From Cytophagales bacterium (GTDB lineage: Bacteria > Bacteroidota > Bacteroidia > Cytophagales > Cyclobacteriaceae), in NCBI GenBank assembly GCA_025358885.1, contig JANYHW010000051.1, positions 1 to 38,813 of the forward strand: a DNA stretch of 38,813 nt, read 5' to 3'. The position numbers and the translations under genes were made by a program. The notes under the pieces were generated by a model. That model was not told where the DNA came from. It made no database searches and saw only the letters and a program-made list of their open reading frames with translations. Below, one piece after another: positions 23,018 through 33,082 of the stretch. Position 1 is the first letter of the stretch, and every line of letters begins with the position of its first letter.

Positions 23018-24031
23018 ATGAAGTTATCCGCCAGAATTAATGCCTTCTCCCGACTGGGAAATGAACTCGGCAAGATGTCACTGCCTGAAAGAATGGGGCT
23101 TGCCGAAACGGTCAGGAATGAAAATCCCTGGTTTGTTGAGGATAGTGTCCTCCTGGCGATCAAGGGTGTTGTGGAACTCCTTGATGAAGGACGGCTCAAT
23201 TCGTGGGCCCAGTCTTATTATCCCGAACCCATTCTCCCCCGGACAATAGGCGTAGCCATGGCGGGCAACATTCCTATGGTAGGTTTTCATGACTTGCTCT
23301 GTGTGTTAATGTCAGGACATCGGCTAAAGGCAAAGTTGAGTTCACAGGACTCTGTCTTGGTAAAGTCTCTGGTCTCAAGGCTTGTAGAAATAGAACCACG
23401 TTTTCAGGATCAGGTATCATTTGCTGAAAACCTGAAAGAAGTGGATGCCATCATTGCTACGGGCAGCGACAACACATCAAGATATTTTGAGTATTACTTC
23501 AGAAAAATTCCACACCTGATAAGGAAGAACAGGTCTTCCTGTGCAGTTATTCTTGGGGAAGAATCGAAGGAAGAGTTTGGGCTATTGGGGCAGGATGTGT
23601 TCAGTTATTTTGGACTCGGCTGTCGCAATGTTTCAAAACTTTATGTGCCCGGTGAATTTGATTTCGAACCGCTCCTCGCAGCATGGGAACCTTATCAGCA
23701 GCTGATCAACAATAACAAGTATGCCAACAATTATGATTACCAGAAGGCAATCATGCACTTAAATAAGGAACAATTTCATGATGGCGGTTTTGTGATCTTA
23801 AAAGAAAATCATCAATTCGTTTCTCCCGTCAGCACGGTCTATTTTGAAAAATACCATGATCAACAGGAAGTTCATGAGAAACTTCAACAAGTAGAGTCAA
23901 AGCTGCAGGTGATTGTCTCCGCCCGGGGTTGGTTCACGGGAAGCTTACCTTTTGGCAAGGCACAATTTCCAGACGTCGGCGACTATGCTGATCAGGTTGA
24001 CACCATGAAATTCCTGTTAGCGATAAAATGA
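23018..24031 (+). CDS. Acyl-CoA reductase, LuxC family
   Basis: A 337-residue protein of the aldehyde-dehydrogenase superfamily. LuxC-type enzymes reduce acyl-CoA or acyl-protein to fatty aldehyde with NADPH. Visible segments are [26 protein letters not shown] (76-101), [19 protein letters not shown] (143-161), [12 protein letters not shown], the likely catalytic cysteine in [14 protein letters not shown] (Cys202), and [10 protein letters not shown]. There is no luxD, luxE or luciferase here, so light production is not indicated; a role in lipid or aldehyde metabolism is more likely. The ATG at 23018 is preferred to a TTG 69 bases upstream. It converges with the small membrane protein gene 6 bases downstream. 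Confidence 0.9.
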   Translation: MKLSARINAFSRLGNELGKMSLPERMGLAETVRNENPWFVEDSVLLAIKGVVELLDEGRLNSWAQSYYPEPILPRTIGVAMAGNIPMVGFHDLLCVLMSGHRLKAKLSSQDSVLVKSLVSRLVEIEPRFQDQVSFAENLKEVDAIIATGSDNTSRYFEYYFRKIPHLIRKNRSSCAVILGEESKEEFGLLGQDVFSYFGLGCRNVSKLYVPGEFDFEPLLAAWEPYQQLINNNKYANNYDYQKAIMHLNKEQFHDGGFVILKENHQFVSPVSTVYFEKYHDQQEVHEKLQQVESKLQVIVSARGWFTGSLPFGKAQFPDVGDYADQVDTMKFLLAIK

Positions 24032-24037
24032 TCACTT

Positions 24038-24565
24038 TCAGAATCGCCGGTTCAGGATCTCGCTCATGATGAAGGCCTTCCTGAAGCCCTTCGGATCCTT
24101 AAGTTCTTTAATGTATTCAGACAGAACGCTAGGCTTTACTTCGTTCTCATATCCTTTAAACTGCTTGAAGCGGACAATCGTATCCTCCAACTTCATGGTT
24201 TCCTCCAGGGATGGCCGTGCGAATGCCTGACGGGTGGCATTCTCATAGACCTCATAGATCTTGTCCTGGTTCCGGTAGTCGTAGTTGACGTCTTCAATCT
24301 GCTTCCTCTCAGGAACGGCATAATATGGTTCTATTTCATATTCCGGCCGGACTGAAGGCTTGGCAGGCGCCACTGGCTCAGGTTTCTTCATTCCCTGAAT
24401 CTCCCGCAGTAGCTCTTCGAACGTCGCAGGTGCAGGAGCGTCATATTCAGCTTCCTGCTCTCCTGATTTCTTCGCAGGAGGAAGTGGAGCCTGGCTCTTT
24501 TTTCTCCGGGAGAAAAGATAGACCAGGCCGATAATTATCCAGAATATGATCTTGACCTCATCCAT
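24038..24565 (-). CDS. Uncharacterised single-span membrane protein
   Basis: About 175 residues. The N-terminus is one transmembrane helix (VKIIFWIIIGLVYLF) ended by basic residues SRRKK, then a proline, alanine and glutamate-rich linker and a charged C-terminal part that ends LKDPKGFRKAFIMSEILNRRF, which looks like a short conserved helix. I do not recognise a named family. The frame also allows an ATG at 24583, but an exact TACCTTTG element lies at 24579-24572, between the two candidate starts, which favours the ATG at 24565 with an almost leaderless transcript. It is divergent from smc. Confidence 0.75.
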   Translation of the reverse strand: MDEVKIIFWIIIGLVYLFSRRKKSQAPLPPAKKSGEQEAEYDAPAPATFEELLREIQGMKKPEPVAPAKPSVRPEYEIEPYYAVPERKQIEDVNYDYRNQDKIYEVYENATRQAFARPSLEETMKLEDTIVRFKQFKGYENEVKPSVLSEYIKELKDPKGFRKAFIMSEILNRRF

Positions 24566-24571
24566 GAAATT

Positions 24572-24579
24572 CAAAGGTA
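24572..24579 (-). promoter_or_regulatory. Candidate -7 element (TACCTTTG) of the membrane protein gene
   Basis: Exact TAnnTTTG match immediately before the ATG at 24565. If used, transcription starts close to that ATG. The -33 part is not clear. Confidence 0.4.
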
Positions 24580-24712
24580 TCAATTATTCCCCCAACCCAC
24601 TTCTCCTGAAGCCGAGGGCCAAAACCCAAGCACAAGTCCAGGCGGCACTCTGGGGATTAAAGCAATACTTTAACAAGCTAAAAATCTCTGCCCTGCGATT
24701 CATATTTCCTTC

Positions 24713-24720
24713 TATCTTTG
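24713..24720 (+). promoter_or_regulatory. Candidate -7 element (TATCTTTG) of smc
   Basis: Exact TAnnTTTG match 34 bases upstream of the smc ATG. No TTG at 19-21 bases; a CTG lies 22 bases upstream. Confidence 0.45.
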
Positions 24721-24754
24721 CCAACTTTATTAATGGATAATCACTTTTCATAGA

Positions 24755-27700
24755 ATGCAGTTAGCCAAATTAGAGATCAAGGGGTTCAAGAGTTTTGCGG
24801 ATAAAATCGTAATTAATTTTGATGAGGGAGTCACGGGTATCGTAGGGCCAAACGGCTGCGGGAAGTCAAATGTGGTTGATTCCATTCGCTGGGTTTTGGG
24901 CGAGCAGAAGACAAGCGCATTGCGCTCAGAGAAGATGGAAAATATCATCTTCAACGGGACAAACCAGCGTTCTCCATTGCAAATGGCGGAAGTTTCGCTC
25001 ACCATCAACAACACCAAGAACCTTCTTCCGACAGAGTATTCTCAGATCACCATTACACGCAGACTGTATCGCTCCGGAGAAAGTGAATATCTTCTCAACG
25101 GCGTAACCTGCCGGCTTAAGGACATTACCAACCTTTTCCTTGACACCGGTGTAGCCTCCAATAGCTATTCCATCATCGAATTGGGCATGGTGGATGATTT
25201 GCTGAATGACAGGGACAATTCCAGGCGTATGCTATTTGAAGAAGCGGCCGGGATTTCCAAATTCAAGAAACGCAAAAAAGAAACCCTCAAGAAACTCGAA
25301 GACACCGATGCCGACCTGGAGCGCGTCGACGATTTGCTCTTTGAGATAGAAAAGAACATGAAGAGCCTTGAGAAACAGGCAAAACAGACTGAATCATATT
25401 ATAAGGCCAAGGAAGACTACAAGGAGAAAAGCATTCTCCTGGCCAAAGTAGTTGTGAATAAACAGAAGGAAAAATTCAATCACGTCAATAGCCAGATCGA
25501 GGAAGAAAATGACCGGAAAGTCAAGTTGGCGGCTGAAATTGCAGAAAAGGAAGCTTCCATTGAAAGTGAAAAGGCCGAACTGATTATTAAGGAAAAGACC
25601 CTTTCAACACGGCAAAAAGGAATCAATGACCATGTGGCCAACATACGCCAGCATGAAAGCGAAAAGCAAATCAACAATGAGCGGCAGCGTTTCCTGAATG
25701 ACCGTGCGGCCAGTCTTCGTGATCAAATTGATCAGGACAAGAAGAGTAATGAACGGGCCCACTTTGCTATCCAAAGCCTTCAGACAGAAGAATTATCGGC
25801 ACAACAAATACTTACGGACATTGCCCGGAAGGCCGAGACAATCAAGGCCGAATATGATGCCCAAAAATTGGCCACAACTCAATTGCAGCTGGATGTAGAT
25901 ACGCTGCGTCAACAACAACGAAGCAAGCAGGAAGAACACTTTCAAACCAATAAAGGAGTTGAAATCAGGGAAATTCAGATTACATCACTGAAGCAGGAAA
26001 TTGATCGCGCCACAACAGACACACACCAGCAGAGTGCAAGTCTGGTGGAGTTCGAGAACAAGCTGGTTATACTCCAAAATGAAATCCAGGAGAAGAACAA
26101 TCGCCTGAATGAAATAAAACATGAGGAAACTGAAGTCCTCGCACGCATCAGTTCGCTGGAAAAGACCATTGACATGATCCGTGAAGAACTGACGGAAACC
26201 GGCCGCAAGCTGGATGCACGCCAGAATGAATATCAACTTACCAAGTCACTGGTAGAAAATCTGGAAGGATTCCCGGAGGCCATCAAGTTCCTCAAGAAGA
26301 AAGTTGAATGGACGAAGAATGCTCCCCTCCTTTCCGATATCCTCACATGCCCGGAAGAATACCGCGTGGCCATTGAAAATTACCTTGAGCCTTATCTCAA
26401 TTACTACATTGTCGATCACGAATTGGAGGCTTACGATGCCATCAACATCCTTAGCGACGCCAGCAAGGGTAAGGCCAATTTCTTTATCCTGGATGCATTC
26501 GAAAAGTTTGTACCCAGCAATACACAGCTCTACCCCAACGCATACCCTGCCACCCAAATCATTGAGTTTGACCCCAAGTATGGCAAACTGATGTCATTTA
26601 TCCTCGACCGTGTCTATTTCTTTGAAGGTGACCTAAAATCTGTTCCACCAGAAGAAGAGAACACTTTTATCACCAAGAGCGGAAAATACACACGAAGGAG
26701 GTTCAGTCTTTCGGGCGGATCGGTGGGTTTATTTGAAGGTAAGAAGATCGGACGGGCCAAAAACCTTGAAAAGCTCGACAAGGAAATCAAAGAACTCAAC
26801 AAGAAGTTAGAAGAAGTTCGCTACTCCCTCCTGGACCGCCAGCGTGAACTTGAGCGGTTGCGCAACCACAATCTTAAAGTCTCCATTGAAGAGGCTCAGA
26901 ATGCCATCAAGCAAGTCAATGACGAGTACATTTCTGTTAAGACCAAGAAAGAGCAGTTCGCCGAGATGATCAACAATGCCGATCTGCGGCGAGAAGACAT
27001 ACTCGAGAAAATTGACGTCCTGGTAAAGGAGCTGACTGAACTTCAACCCAGGTCGCAACAGATTTTCCACGAACTGGAGCAGTTTGATGAAAAGGTGAAG
27101 CAACTTTCCAATGAATTGACTTCTCAAAATGAGCTCCTGGGTCAGAAGTCGAATGCTTTTAATGAACAGAACATCTTCTTTCATCAGCAAACGAACCGGG
27201 TGAAGAGCCTGGAGCAGGAGATTCGATTCAAGCAGGAAGCAGTAGAACAGAGCAATCAGCGGATTGGCTCAAATTCCTCTGAATTGAAACACAATGAAGA
27301 TGAAATTCGGACCATCTTTGAAAGCACCCAAACAGGCGATGAAGAGCTCATCAAATTGTATGAGCAAAAAGATGCCATGGAGCGAGGTCTAAATGAAGCG
27401 GAGAAAGACTATTATGCAGCCCGCGGAGAAATCGACCAGGTAGAAAAAGATCTTCGCAATATCCAGCATCAGAGAGAAAACATCGACTCCCTCCTGATGC
27501 AACTTCAAAATGAGTTGAACGAGAGTAAACTTGAATTGAATTCTGTCAAGGAGCGGCTGTCCGTAGAATTTAATGTGGTGATGGATGAAGTGATTACCGC
27601 AGTGACTGAAGAAGAAAGTAAATTCCTGACGGAAACCAATGAAGAAAAAATTCGGGGAGATGTAACTCGAATCCGTGAAAGACTGGATGCCATGGGTCCC

Positions 27701-28297
27701 ATTAATCCCATGGCCATGGAGGCCTATAATGAGATCAAGGAACGCAACGATTTCATCAACACCCAGAAAGAAGACCTGGTAAAAGCCAAAGAATCGCTTT
27801 TTAATACCATCAACGAAATCGAAGGTGTGGCGAGCCAGACTTTCATGGAAGCTTTCACGAAGATCAAGGAGCACTTCATTACTGTGTTCCGGTCCCTGTT
27901 CAATGAAGGAGACGATTGCGACCTCAAGCTCGTCGACCCGACAAAACCCCTGGAGTCAGAGATAGACATCATTGCAAAACCAAAGGGAAAGCGACCACTA
28001 ACAATCAATGCCCTGAGCGGAGGAGAAAAGACCCTCACCGCCACAGCGCTGCTGTTTTCCATGTACCTGCTGAAGCCGGCCCCGTTCTGTATTTTCGATG
28101 AGGTAGATGCTCCACTAGATGACGCCAACATCGACAAGTTCAATACTATCATCCGGAGTTTCAGCAAGGATTCCCAGTTCATTATTGTTACACACAACAA
28201 GCGCACGATGACGACCACAGATGTGATTTACGGAATCACCATGGTGGAAAAAGGTATATCCCGCGTTGTACCGGTAGATTTAAGGGAACTGGCTTAA
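24755..28297 (+). CDS. smc: Chromosome segregation ATPase SMC
   Basis: An 1180-residue SMC of normal size. The N-terminal head has Walker A GPNGCGKSN (31-39), followed by SIRWVLGEQ and the early motif NEVSLTINN-like EVSLTINN. Long coiled coils cover about 170-500 and 670-1000. The hinge lies in the middle (about 505-660; EYRVAIENYLEPYLNYYIVD). The C-terminal head has the ABC signature ALSGGEKTLTATALLFSMY and Walker B PFCIFDEVDAPLDDANIDKF, and then the D-loop and VTHNKRTM. SMC with ScpA and ScpB organises and separates the chromosome in the cytoplasm; the two Scp genes are not in the window. The gene is divergent from the small membrane protein gene. Confidence 0.98.
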   Translation: MQLAKLEIKGFKSFADKIVINFDEGVTGIVGPNGCGKSNVVDSIRWVLGEQKTSALRSEKMENIIFNGTNQRSPLQMAEVSLTINNTKNLLPTEYSQITITRRLYRSGESEYLLNGVTCRLKDITNLFLDTGVASNSYSIIELGMVDDLLNDRDNSRRMLFEEAAGISKFKKRKKETLKKLEDTDADLERVDDLLFEIEKNMKSLEKQAKQTESYYKAKEDYKEKSILLAKVVVNKQKEKFNHVNSQIEEENDRKVKLAAEIAEKEASIESEKAELIIKEKTLSTRQKGINDHVANIRQHESEKQINNERQRFLNDRAASLRDQIDQDKKSNERAHFAIQSLQTEELSAQQILTDIARKAETIKAEYDAQKLATTQLQLDVDTLRQQQRSKQEEHFQTNKGVEIREIQITSLKQEIDRATTDTHQQSASLVEFENKLVILQNEIQEKNNRLNEIKHEETEVLARISSLEKTIDMIREELTETGRKLDARQNEYQLTKSLVENLEGFPEAIKFLKKKVEWTKNAPLLSDILTCPEEYRVAIENYLEPYLNYYIVDHELEAYDAINILSDASKGKANFFILDAFEKFVPSNTQLYPNAYPATQIIEFDPKYGKLMSFILDRVYFFEGDLKSVPPEEENTFITKSGKYTRRRFSLSGGSVGLFEGKKIGRAKNLEKLDKEIKELNKKLEEVRYSLLDRQRELERLRNHNLKVSIEEAQNAIKQVNDEYISVKTKKEQFAEMINNADLRREDILEKIDVLVKELTELQPRSQQIFHELEQFDEKVKQLSNELTSQNELLGQKSNAFNEQNIFFHQQTNRVKSLEQEIRFKQEAVEQSNQRIGSNSSELKHNEDEIRTIFESTQTGDEELIKLYEQKDAMERGLNEAEKDYYAARGEIDQVEKDLRNIQHQRENIDSLLMQLQNELNESKLELNSVKERLSVEFNVVMDEVITAVTEEESKFLTETNEEKIRGDVTRIRERLDAMGPINPMAMEAYNEIKERNDFINTQKEDLVKAKESLFNTINEIEGVASQTFMEAFTKIKEHFITVFRSLFNEGDDCDLKLVDPTKPLESEIDIIAKPKGKRPLTINALSGGEKTLTATALLFSMYLLKPAPFCIFDEVDAPLDDANIDKFNTIIRSFSKDSQFIIVTHNKRTMTTTDVIYGITMVEKGISRVVPVDLRELA

Positions 28298-28314
28298 AGG
28301 ATTCACTGCCTACC

Positions 28315-28322
28315 TACTTTTG
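28315..28322 (+). promoter_or_regulatory. Candidate -7 element (TACTTTTG) of msrA
   Basis: Exact TAnnTTTG match 80 bases upstream of the msrA ATG and 17 bases after the smc stop, suggesting a separate transcript with a leader near 75 bases. Confidence 0.45.
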
Positions 28323-28402
28323 ACGGCTTGCCGACAAATAGGATAATTACCCTGAACAGAAAGTGCACATGTTCCGTTATTGGAAGCATAAACAATATAC
28401 CC

Positions 28403-29050
28403 ATGAAACGCACCCTCACCCTGATTGCAGTATTGACCTTCGCCAGTTTGCTCATTTCTACTTATGCTCAAACCAGGAAGAAGGGTGCCGTTGATACCCG
28501 GATCAATCTAACGGCCCCGGCAGGCAAAGCCGTGGCAGCCTTTGCGGAAGGTTGCTTCTGGTGTTCTGAGCATATTTTTGAATCCCTCGTCGGTGTGGAT
28601 TCTGCAGTTTCAGGATATGCGGGAGGTACTGCTCCCAATCCGTCCTATGAACTGGTAAGTACGGAGACTACCGGTCATGCGGAATCAGTGCTCATCTATT
28701 ACGATCCAAAGAAAATTACCTACGCCGAATTGTTGAAAGCATTCTTTACATCCCATGACCCCACCACGCTGGATCGGCAAGGACCAGACAGAGGCAATTC
28801 ATACCGGTCGATTGCCTTTTACAAGACAAATGAGGAAAAGGCCCTGGCCGAGCAGGCCAAGAAGGATTTCGAAAAGGAGTTCAAAAGCCCCATTGTCACC
28901 GAGATCAAGCTCCTAACTGAGTTTTACAGGGCAGAAGGGTATCATCAGAACTATGTGGAGGGTAACCCGTCTAACCCATACATAAGCAATGTGTCTATAC
29001 CCAGGTTTGAGTTGTTCAAAAGAACTTGTAAACTTCCCCGGAAAAAATGA
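28403..29050 (+). CDS. msrA: Exported peptide-methionine (S)-S-oxide reductase
   Basis: A 215-residue MsrA with an N-terminal signal peptide (LTLIAVLTFASLLISTYAQ), so it probably repairs oxidised methionine outside the cytoplasm. The catalytic motif GCFWCSEHIF contains the active cysteine. Further family motifs are AVSGYAGGTAPNPSYELVSTETTGHAE, FFTSHDPTTLDRQGPDRGNSYRSIAFY and FYRAEGYHQNY, which carries the C-terminal recognition residues. No MsrB is adjacent. The ATG at 28403 gives the signal peptide; a TTG 25 codons upstream in frame is unlikely. The methyltransferase gene converges 55 bases downstream. Confidence 0.95.
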   Translation: MKRTLTLIAVLTFASLLISTYAQTRKKGAVDTRINLTAPAGKAVAAFAEGCFWCSEHIFESLVGVDSAVSGYAGGTAPNPSYELVSTETTGHAESVLIYYDPKKITYAELLKAFFTSHDPTTLDRQGPDRGNSYRSIAFYKTNEEKALAEQAKKDFEKEFKSPIVTEIKLLTEFYRAEGYHQNYVEGNPSNPYISNVSIPRFELFKRTCKLPRKK

Positions 29051-29105
29051 GGTTCAAGATTGGACAAAAGTCTTTGACTAACTGACCGGGAGAAAAGCGA
29101 AGTAG

Positions 29106-29918
29106 TTAAGGCTTCGTGCCCGCAGCCCAATTGATGGTGTACCATAGAGCCGCCTCTGGATTTTTTGCCCACTCCTCCAGGTGATTTACTGCTGACTGAA
29201 AAGATATCTTATCAATAAGCGCCTGTTGCAGCATGAGTTCTCGTGCCCCCTCCAATATCCCAATGAGGTTAGTAACATACGCCTTGAAGGTCGGACTCTC
29301 CCCACTGTCGCCGAAAAAGACTACGTTATTGCGAATATTCCTCAAGCCAGTATCATATAGAAGTGAAACGAGCCTCCTTCCAATGTGCGGATCATTGCCA
29401 AGACGATCATATGACCTCATGTATGCATTCCAAAGAGTCAAGAATCCGGGAGGGTTTGGATGGAGACACATTTGTGCATGGTCATCATCCTCGACCACTA
29501 CTCTTCCTCCGGAACGAACGGCCTTCACCATGCCTGACATGATGCTCTCTGGACTTCTGACGTGCTCAAGTATAAATCGGGCATGAGCCAGATCGAAGGA
29601 GCCCCACTCTGCCTGGCTAAGCTCCAGATTTTCCGCATTTCCCTCCCGAAACTCTACCCATGAGAACTGGCGGACATGTTGATTTTGAATGGATGCAGTC
29701 AATTGTTTTTTATCCCTTTCTATTCCAAGGCATTTTCCGGTTGGGCCAGCTTGTTCAGCCATGCGCAAAGTAAATTGTCCGAGACCGCTACCCACGTCAA
29801 GGATGTTGTCTCCGGTGGAAATAGTGAGCAGGTTCAGGCAGCGGTCATTGATAAGGTCATTCAATTTTGACAATCGTGCCTGCTCCACCGGTTCCGAACC
29901 ATGAATATAATTGGACAT
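29106..29918 (-). CDS. Class I SAM-dependent methyltransferase
   Basis: A 270-residue protein with a Rossmann-like SAM domain. Motif I is ILDVGSGLGQFTLRMAE (residues about 39-55), the acidic residue at the end of strand 2 is in GIERDKK, and the segment AEWGSFDLAHARFILEHVRSPESIM covers motifs III and IV. The C-terminal third is helical. The substrate is not clear; the pattern is that of small-molecule or UbiE-like enzymes. The ATG at 29918 is 26 bases after the stop of the AsmA-like gene on the same strand, so the two probably share a transcript. Confidence 0.88.
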   Translation of the reverse strand: MSNYIHGSEPVEQARLSKLNDLINDRCLNLLTISTGDNILDVGSGLGQFTLRMAEQAGPTGKCLGIERDKKQLTASIQNQHVRQFSWVEFREGNAENLELSQAEWGSFDLAHARFILEHVRSPESIMSGMVKAVRSGGRVVVEDDDHAQMCLHPNPPGFLTLWNAYMRSYDRLGNDPHIGRRLVSLLYDTGLRNIRNNVVFFGDSGESPTFKAYVTNLIGILEGARELMLQQALIDKISFQSAVNHLEEWAKNPEAALWYTINWAAGTKP

Positions 29919-29944
29919 GACGCTATTTGTTAAGGACTATAACA

Positions 29945-32900
29945 CTAATTCGAAAGGGAATCCTCAGGTAGTACATGCCCCTTGCCTATCGCTACTTTGG
30001 GGTTGTCGTAGGTGCCAGTGACATGAAAGGGTATCTTCATCCCGAAAGGGAGCAATCCCACTTTCACGAGGTACCTGATCTCACCCGTGATCTCGCTCAC
30101 TCCTTCCACGTCTGTATCGAATCCGGAAACTTTGATACTAAAAGGCTTGATGAAAATCTTGTTATCCTTGATTTCAGAGCGCATCACAAAGTCCTTCAGG
30201 TGGGGATCATTTACTTCCGTTTTCTTTGATGCCTTGCTCAACTCTTCAAAAATCTTCATTCCATTTATTTTTGCATTGGCAATCCGCATCTCACCTTTTC
30301 CAGCTACTGTTTCCATTTTGGGATACAAGTCCGACATCAGTTCACCTTTCAGTTTGTAGGAAATAGAGAATATACCTTCTGAATCGCCTGCTGCCGGGAG
30401 CAATTCACGAACGATTCTCATCTCACGGTAGGCCTTGTTGATATCTAATTCCTTGATGTCCAGCGCTACGTCAAACAAGGGATGTTGAATATCCCGGGTA
30501 TCATAATCACCGGAGATATTAAATTCGGCATCAAGGGTGTTGAATCCGGTTTCATGGAATGTCAACACCCCATTCTTCAATTCAATTTCACCATTCAATT
30601 TTGAAATTCTCATGTCTTCATACAGTACAAAGCCAATTTCAGAGTCAAAGTTGCCATTCACATTGAATGGCACCTGCCAGACCATTATTTTGTTTGTGGG
30701 CTTACTACCTTTTGAAGTGGATGTGGGTTCTGCCAGCCACTGATTAAGGTCAAGGGTGTCACATTTCAGGTCAAGGTCGGCTATGATCAGGTCGTTTGTT
30801 CTTGTAGCGAAAGACATGTAATTAATTAGGTCGCCTGTCATTGAAAAGGCACTTTTACCAAGTCTTCCCTCCAGTTTCTCCATGACCACCTTTGATGGGG
30901 TAAATGCAAATTTGGCATCGCTCACCGTCAACATGGTAGATGAGGCAACATCTTTCACCTGGAAACCTTTAATTGCCACGCGACCATCTGAAACAACTTT
31001 TTCATAATGACCCTCCTCAACGTCCGATAACCGCCCGCGTGTTTCAACATCCGATTCGATGACGCCCTTTAGCTCAAAGCCGTCAATGGGGTACAATTGG
31101 GTTAGCTTTTCGAGGTCTATCAATCCTTTAATTTTCAAATCATAGTCGAACTTATCCAGGTTATTCACCGAGCCCATAATTTCAAATGGTTCCTGCTCGA
31201 GGGTATAGGTCAGGCGGTTAATCGCGATACGCGTATCTGAAAAATTACCATCGGTATTAACTATCTCGCCGGAAAAATGAATATTCTCAAGGGGCTGCGG
31301 ATACCCCTTCGTCTGCAGAAATCCATCCTTCAGGCTGATCTTTGCGTCGACTGCCGGAAACTTTTTTTTCTCGCGGTTATAGGTCCCCTCGGCTTCAACA
31401 TCAACGGATAAATTCCCCTTCATTACAACTCCTTCCATAGGATACATGGATTCGAGGTCGGCAAGATCAATATCCGCCGTTACATCAGACTTGATTTTCA
31501 TGTCCTCAATACCTTCGATCTTCACAAATCCATGAACCCTGTTCTTGTCGAGATCCAGGTGCAGGCTGCGAAAATCCAGAACCGTAGCTTCCGGGTTGCC
31601 GGTTTGATTATCGGCGACCAAATGAAATTGAATACTGTCGATGGCAGAGGGCAGGTGATCGTATTTAACTCTGCCATTGGTGAGTTTCATGTTCAAATGG
31701 AATTGAGGTAACTTTTGAAATGCGTTTTGATTTATGACCATCGGCCCCTGAGCCTTTAGTTCAAAATCCACTTTCCCCATCAGGTCCAACCCACGGATTG
31801 GATACATCAACTCCAATTCTGCCAGGTCCAAATCGGCAATGATATCGGTATCAATTCGCAGGTTATCCATTCCCTGCACTTTAATTCTTCCCTTCACCAC
31901 ATGTTTTCTCATCTCGCATTGAAATTTCTTGAGATCAAATGTGGTACTGTCCCTTACCCCGTGAAGATTCCGTACCTGTAGTTCCATTTGAATGTTCTCT
32001 ATGGGATCAGGGAGCGTGTCAATTTTAAACCGTGCATCTGAAACCTTGAAATTTGCCATGATAGAGGGTATTTCACCGGTGGACGGAATATAACGACCTG
32101 TTATGAATCCATTAAAGGCTAACTCACCTTGTGTTGAAATCTGATTGAAGTCGGCCATGAAAATTCCCGGCACCAGTGATACGATGTTCTTGAAGTCGGT
32201 TTCCTGGGTAGCAAAAGACAAATTCAAATCATAACCATCGGCCAACACTGCTATATCTCCATCCACATTGAATCTAAAATGATTCATACGCAGACGATTT
32301 TCCTTCACCGCAAAGGTGTTTTTGTTTAAATCCATTTCCATGATCAGGTCAATCTCCACCTCCTTTTTTGAAAAATATCTCAGTTTCCCCATTTCCAGGG
32401 TGAATTCCCCGATCGTGATGATCGTACGTAAGTCAAAAACATCTTTTTGGAAATCTCCTGTACCTGAATAGGTTACGTTCTTTAATAATGCATCAAGTTC
32501 CCTGCTCTTGTCCACATAGGATATCTCTCCATCACTTATTCTTATTTGGTCCAGGGTAAGATTGAGATAGGGCTTTTCAGTCGAGGCTCTTGCGGCCCGA
32601 ATGCTATCGGACGGCACGATGTTATAATTTGCGTGGCCATTCTTCAAGACCACAATGAATAACTCGGGTCTCCGCAGGTGGATGCCCTTCAGCTCACTTT
32701 CCCTCCACCACAGGAGGCTGGCCGTTTTTATTTCAAAATCAAATTCATCTACAATGGCCAGGGTGTCGTTGGCGAATTCTTCTTTCCCTACGACCGTCAG
32801 GTTGTGCAGCGTCACGGTGATGTTGGGGAAATCCCGCAGGATGGTGATGCCCAGGTCATCAAATGTTACCAATGCGTCCAACTGCTGGTCAAGAAACTGT

Positions 32901-33016
32901 TCGGTCTTAAGCCGCACGTCATCACGGAAAATGACTGCCGCAGCCCATGTTACCGCCAGAACCAGGATGAACAGCCCGGCCAAAGTCAAAATAAATTTCT
33001 TAATTAGTTTAATCAA
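29945..33016 (-). CDS. AsmA-like envelope protein
   Basis: A 1023-residue protein with one N-terminal membrane helix (FILTLAGLFILVLAVTWAAAVIF, 8-30) followed by AsmA-type sequence: LDALVTFDDLGITILRDFPNITVTLHNLTV and LLWWRESELKGIHLRRPELFIVV. The rest is predicted beta-rich periplasmic sequence, and the C-terminal part (about 790-1010) is an AsmA C-terminal domain. Three copies of a motif of the form IDLxxLxxxYPxxGxxLKG are spaced about 120 residues apart (394, 514 and 631). AsmA-like proteins probably move phospholipid between the membranes as bridge-like beta proteins. The start is TTG at 33016; no ATG is available before the membrane helix. A TTTG-N18-TATTTTTA promoter precedes it. Confidence 0.88.
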   Translation of the reverse strand: MIKLIKKFILTLAGLFILVLAVTWAAAVIFRDDVRLKTEQFLDQQLDALVTFDDLGITILRDFPNITVTLHNLTVVGKEEFANDTLAIVDEFDFEIKTASLLWWRESELKGIHLRRPELFIVVLKNGHANYNIVPSDSIRAARASTEKPYLNLTLDQIRISDGEISYVDKSRELDALLKNVTYSGTGDFQKDVFDLRTIITIGEFTLEMGKLRYFSKKEVEIDLIMEMDLNKNTFAVKENRLRMNHFRFNVDGDIAVLADGYDLNLSFATQETDFKNIVSLVPGIFMADFNQISTQGELAFNGFITGRYIPSTGEIPSIMANFKVSDARFKIDTLPDPIENIQMELQVRNLHGVRDSTTFDLKKFQCEMRKHVVKGRIKVQGMDNLRIDTDIIADLDLAELELMYPIRGLDLMGKVDFELKAQGPMVINQNAFQKLPQFHLNMKLTNGRVKYDHLPSAIDSIQFHLVADNQTGNPEATVLDFRSLHLDLDKNRVHGFVKIEGIEDMKIKSDVTADIDLADLESMYPMEGVVMKGNLSVDVEAEGTYNREKKKFPAVDAKISLKDGFLQTKGYPQPLENIHFSGEIVNTDGNFSDTRIAINRLTYTLEQEPFEIMGSVNNLDKFDYDLKIKGLIDLEKLTQLYPIDGFELKGVIESDVETRGRLSDVEEGHYEKVVSDGRVAIKGFQVKDVASSTMLTVSDAKFAFTPSKVVMEKLEGRLGKSAFSMTGDLINYMSFATRTNDLIIADLDLKCDTLDLNQWLAEPTSTSKGSKPTNKIMVWQVPFNVNGNFDSEIGFVLYEDMRISKLNGEIELKNGVLTFHETGFNTLDAEFNISGDYDTRDIQHPLFDVALDIKELDINKAYREMRIVRELLPAAGDSEGIFSISYKLKGELMSDLYPKMETVAGKGEMRIANAKINGMKIFEELSKASKKTEVNDPHLKDFVMRSEIKDNKIFIKPFSIKVSGFDTDVEGVSEITGEIRYLVKVGLLPFGMKIPFHVTGTYDNPKVAIGKGHVLPEDSLSN

Positions 33017-33022
33017 GGCTGG

Positions 33023-33051
33023 TAAAAATACAACTACGCAATAAATAACAA
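33023..33051 (-). promoter_or_regulatory. Candidate promoter of the AsmA-like gene
   Basis: On the minus strand TTG (33051-33049), 18 bases, then TATTTTTA (33030-33023), one mismatch to TAnnTTTG. The TTG start codon at 33016 lies only 7 bases further, so the transcript would be almost leaderless. Confidence 0.45.
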
Positions 33052-33082
33052 ATTTTCATTCGATATTCATCCGGATGAAATA

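Noticed and set aside
25165-28218. Several long frames antisense to smc
   Set aside because: Long coiled-coil genes rich in Glu and Lys codons give open antisense frames (Phe, Leu and Ser rich); none shows a motif or promoter.
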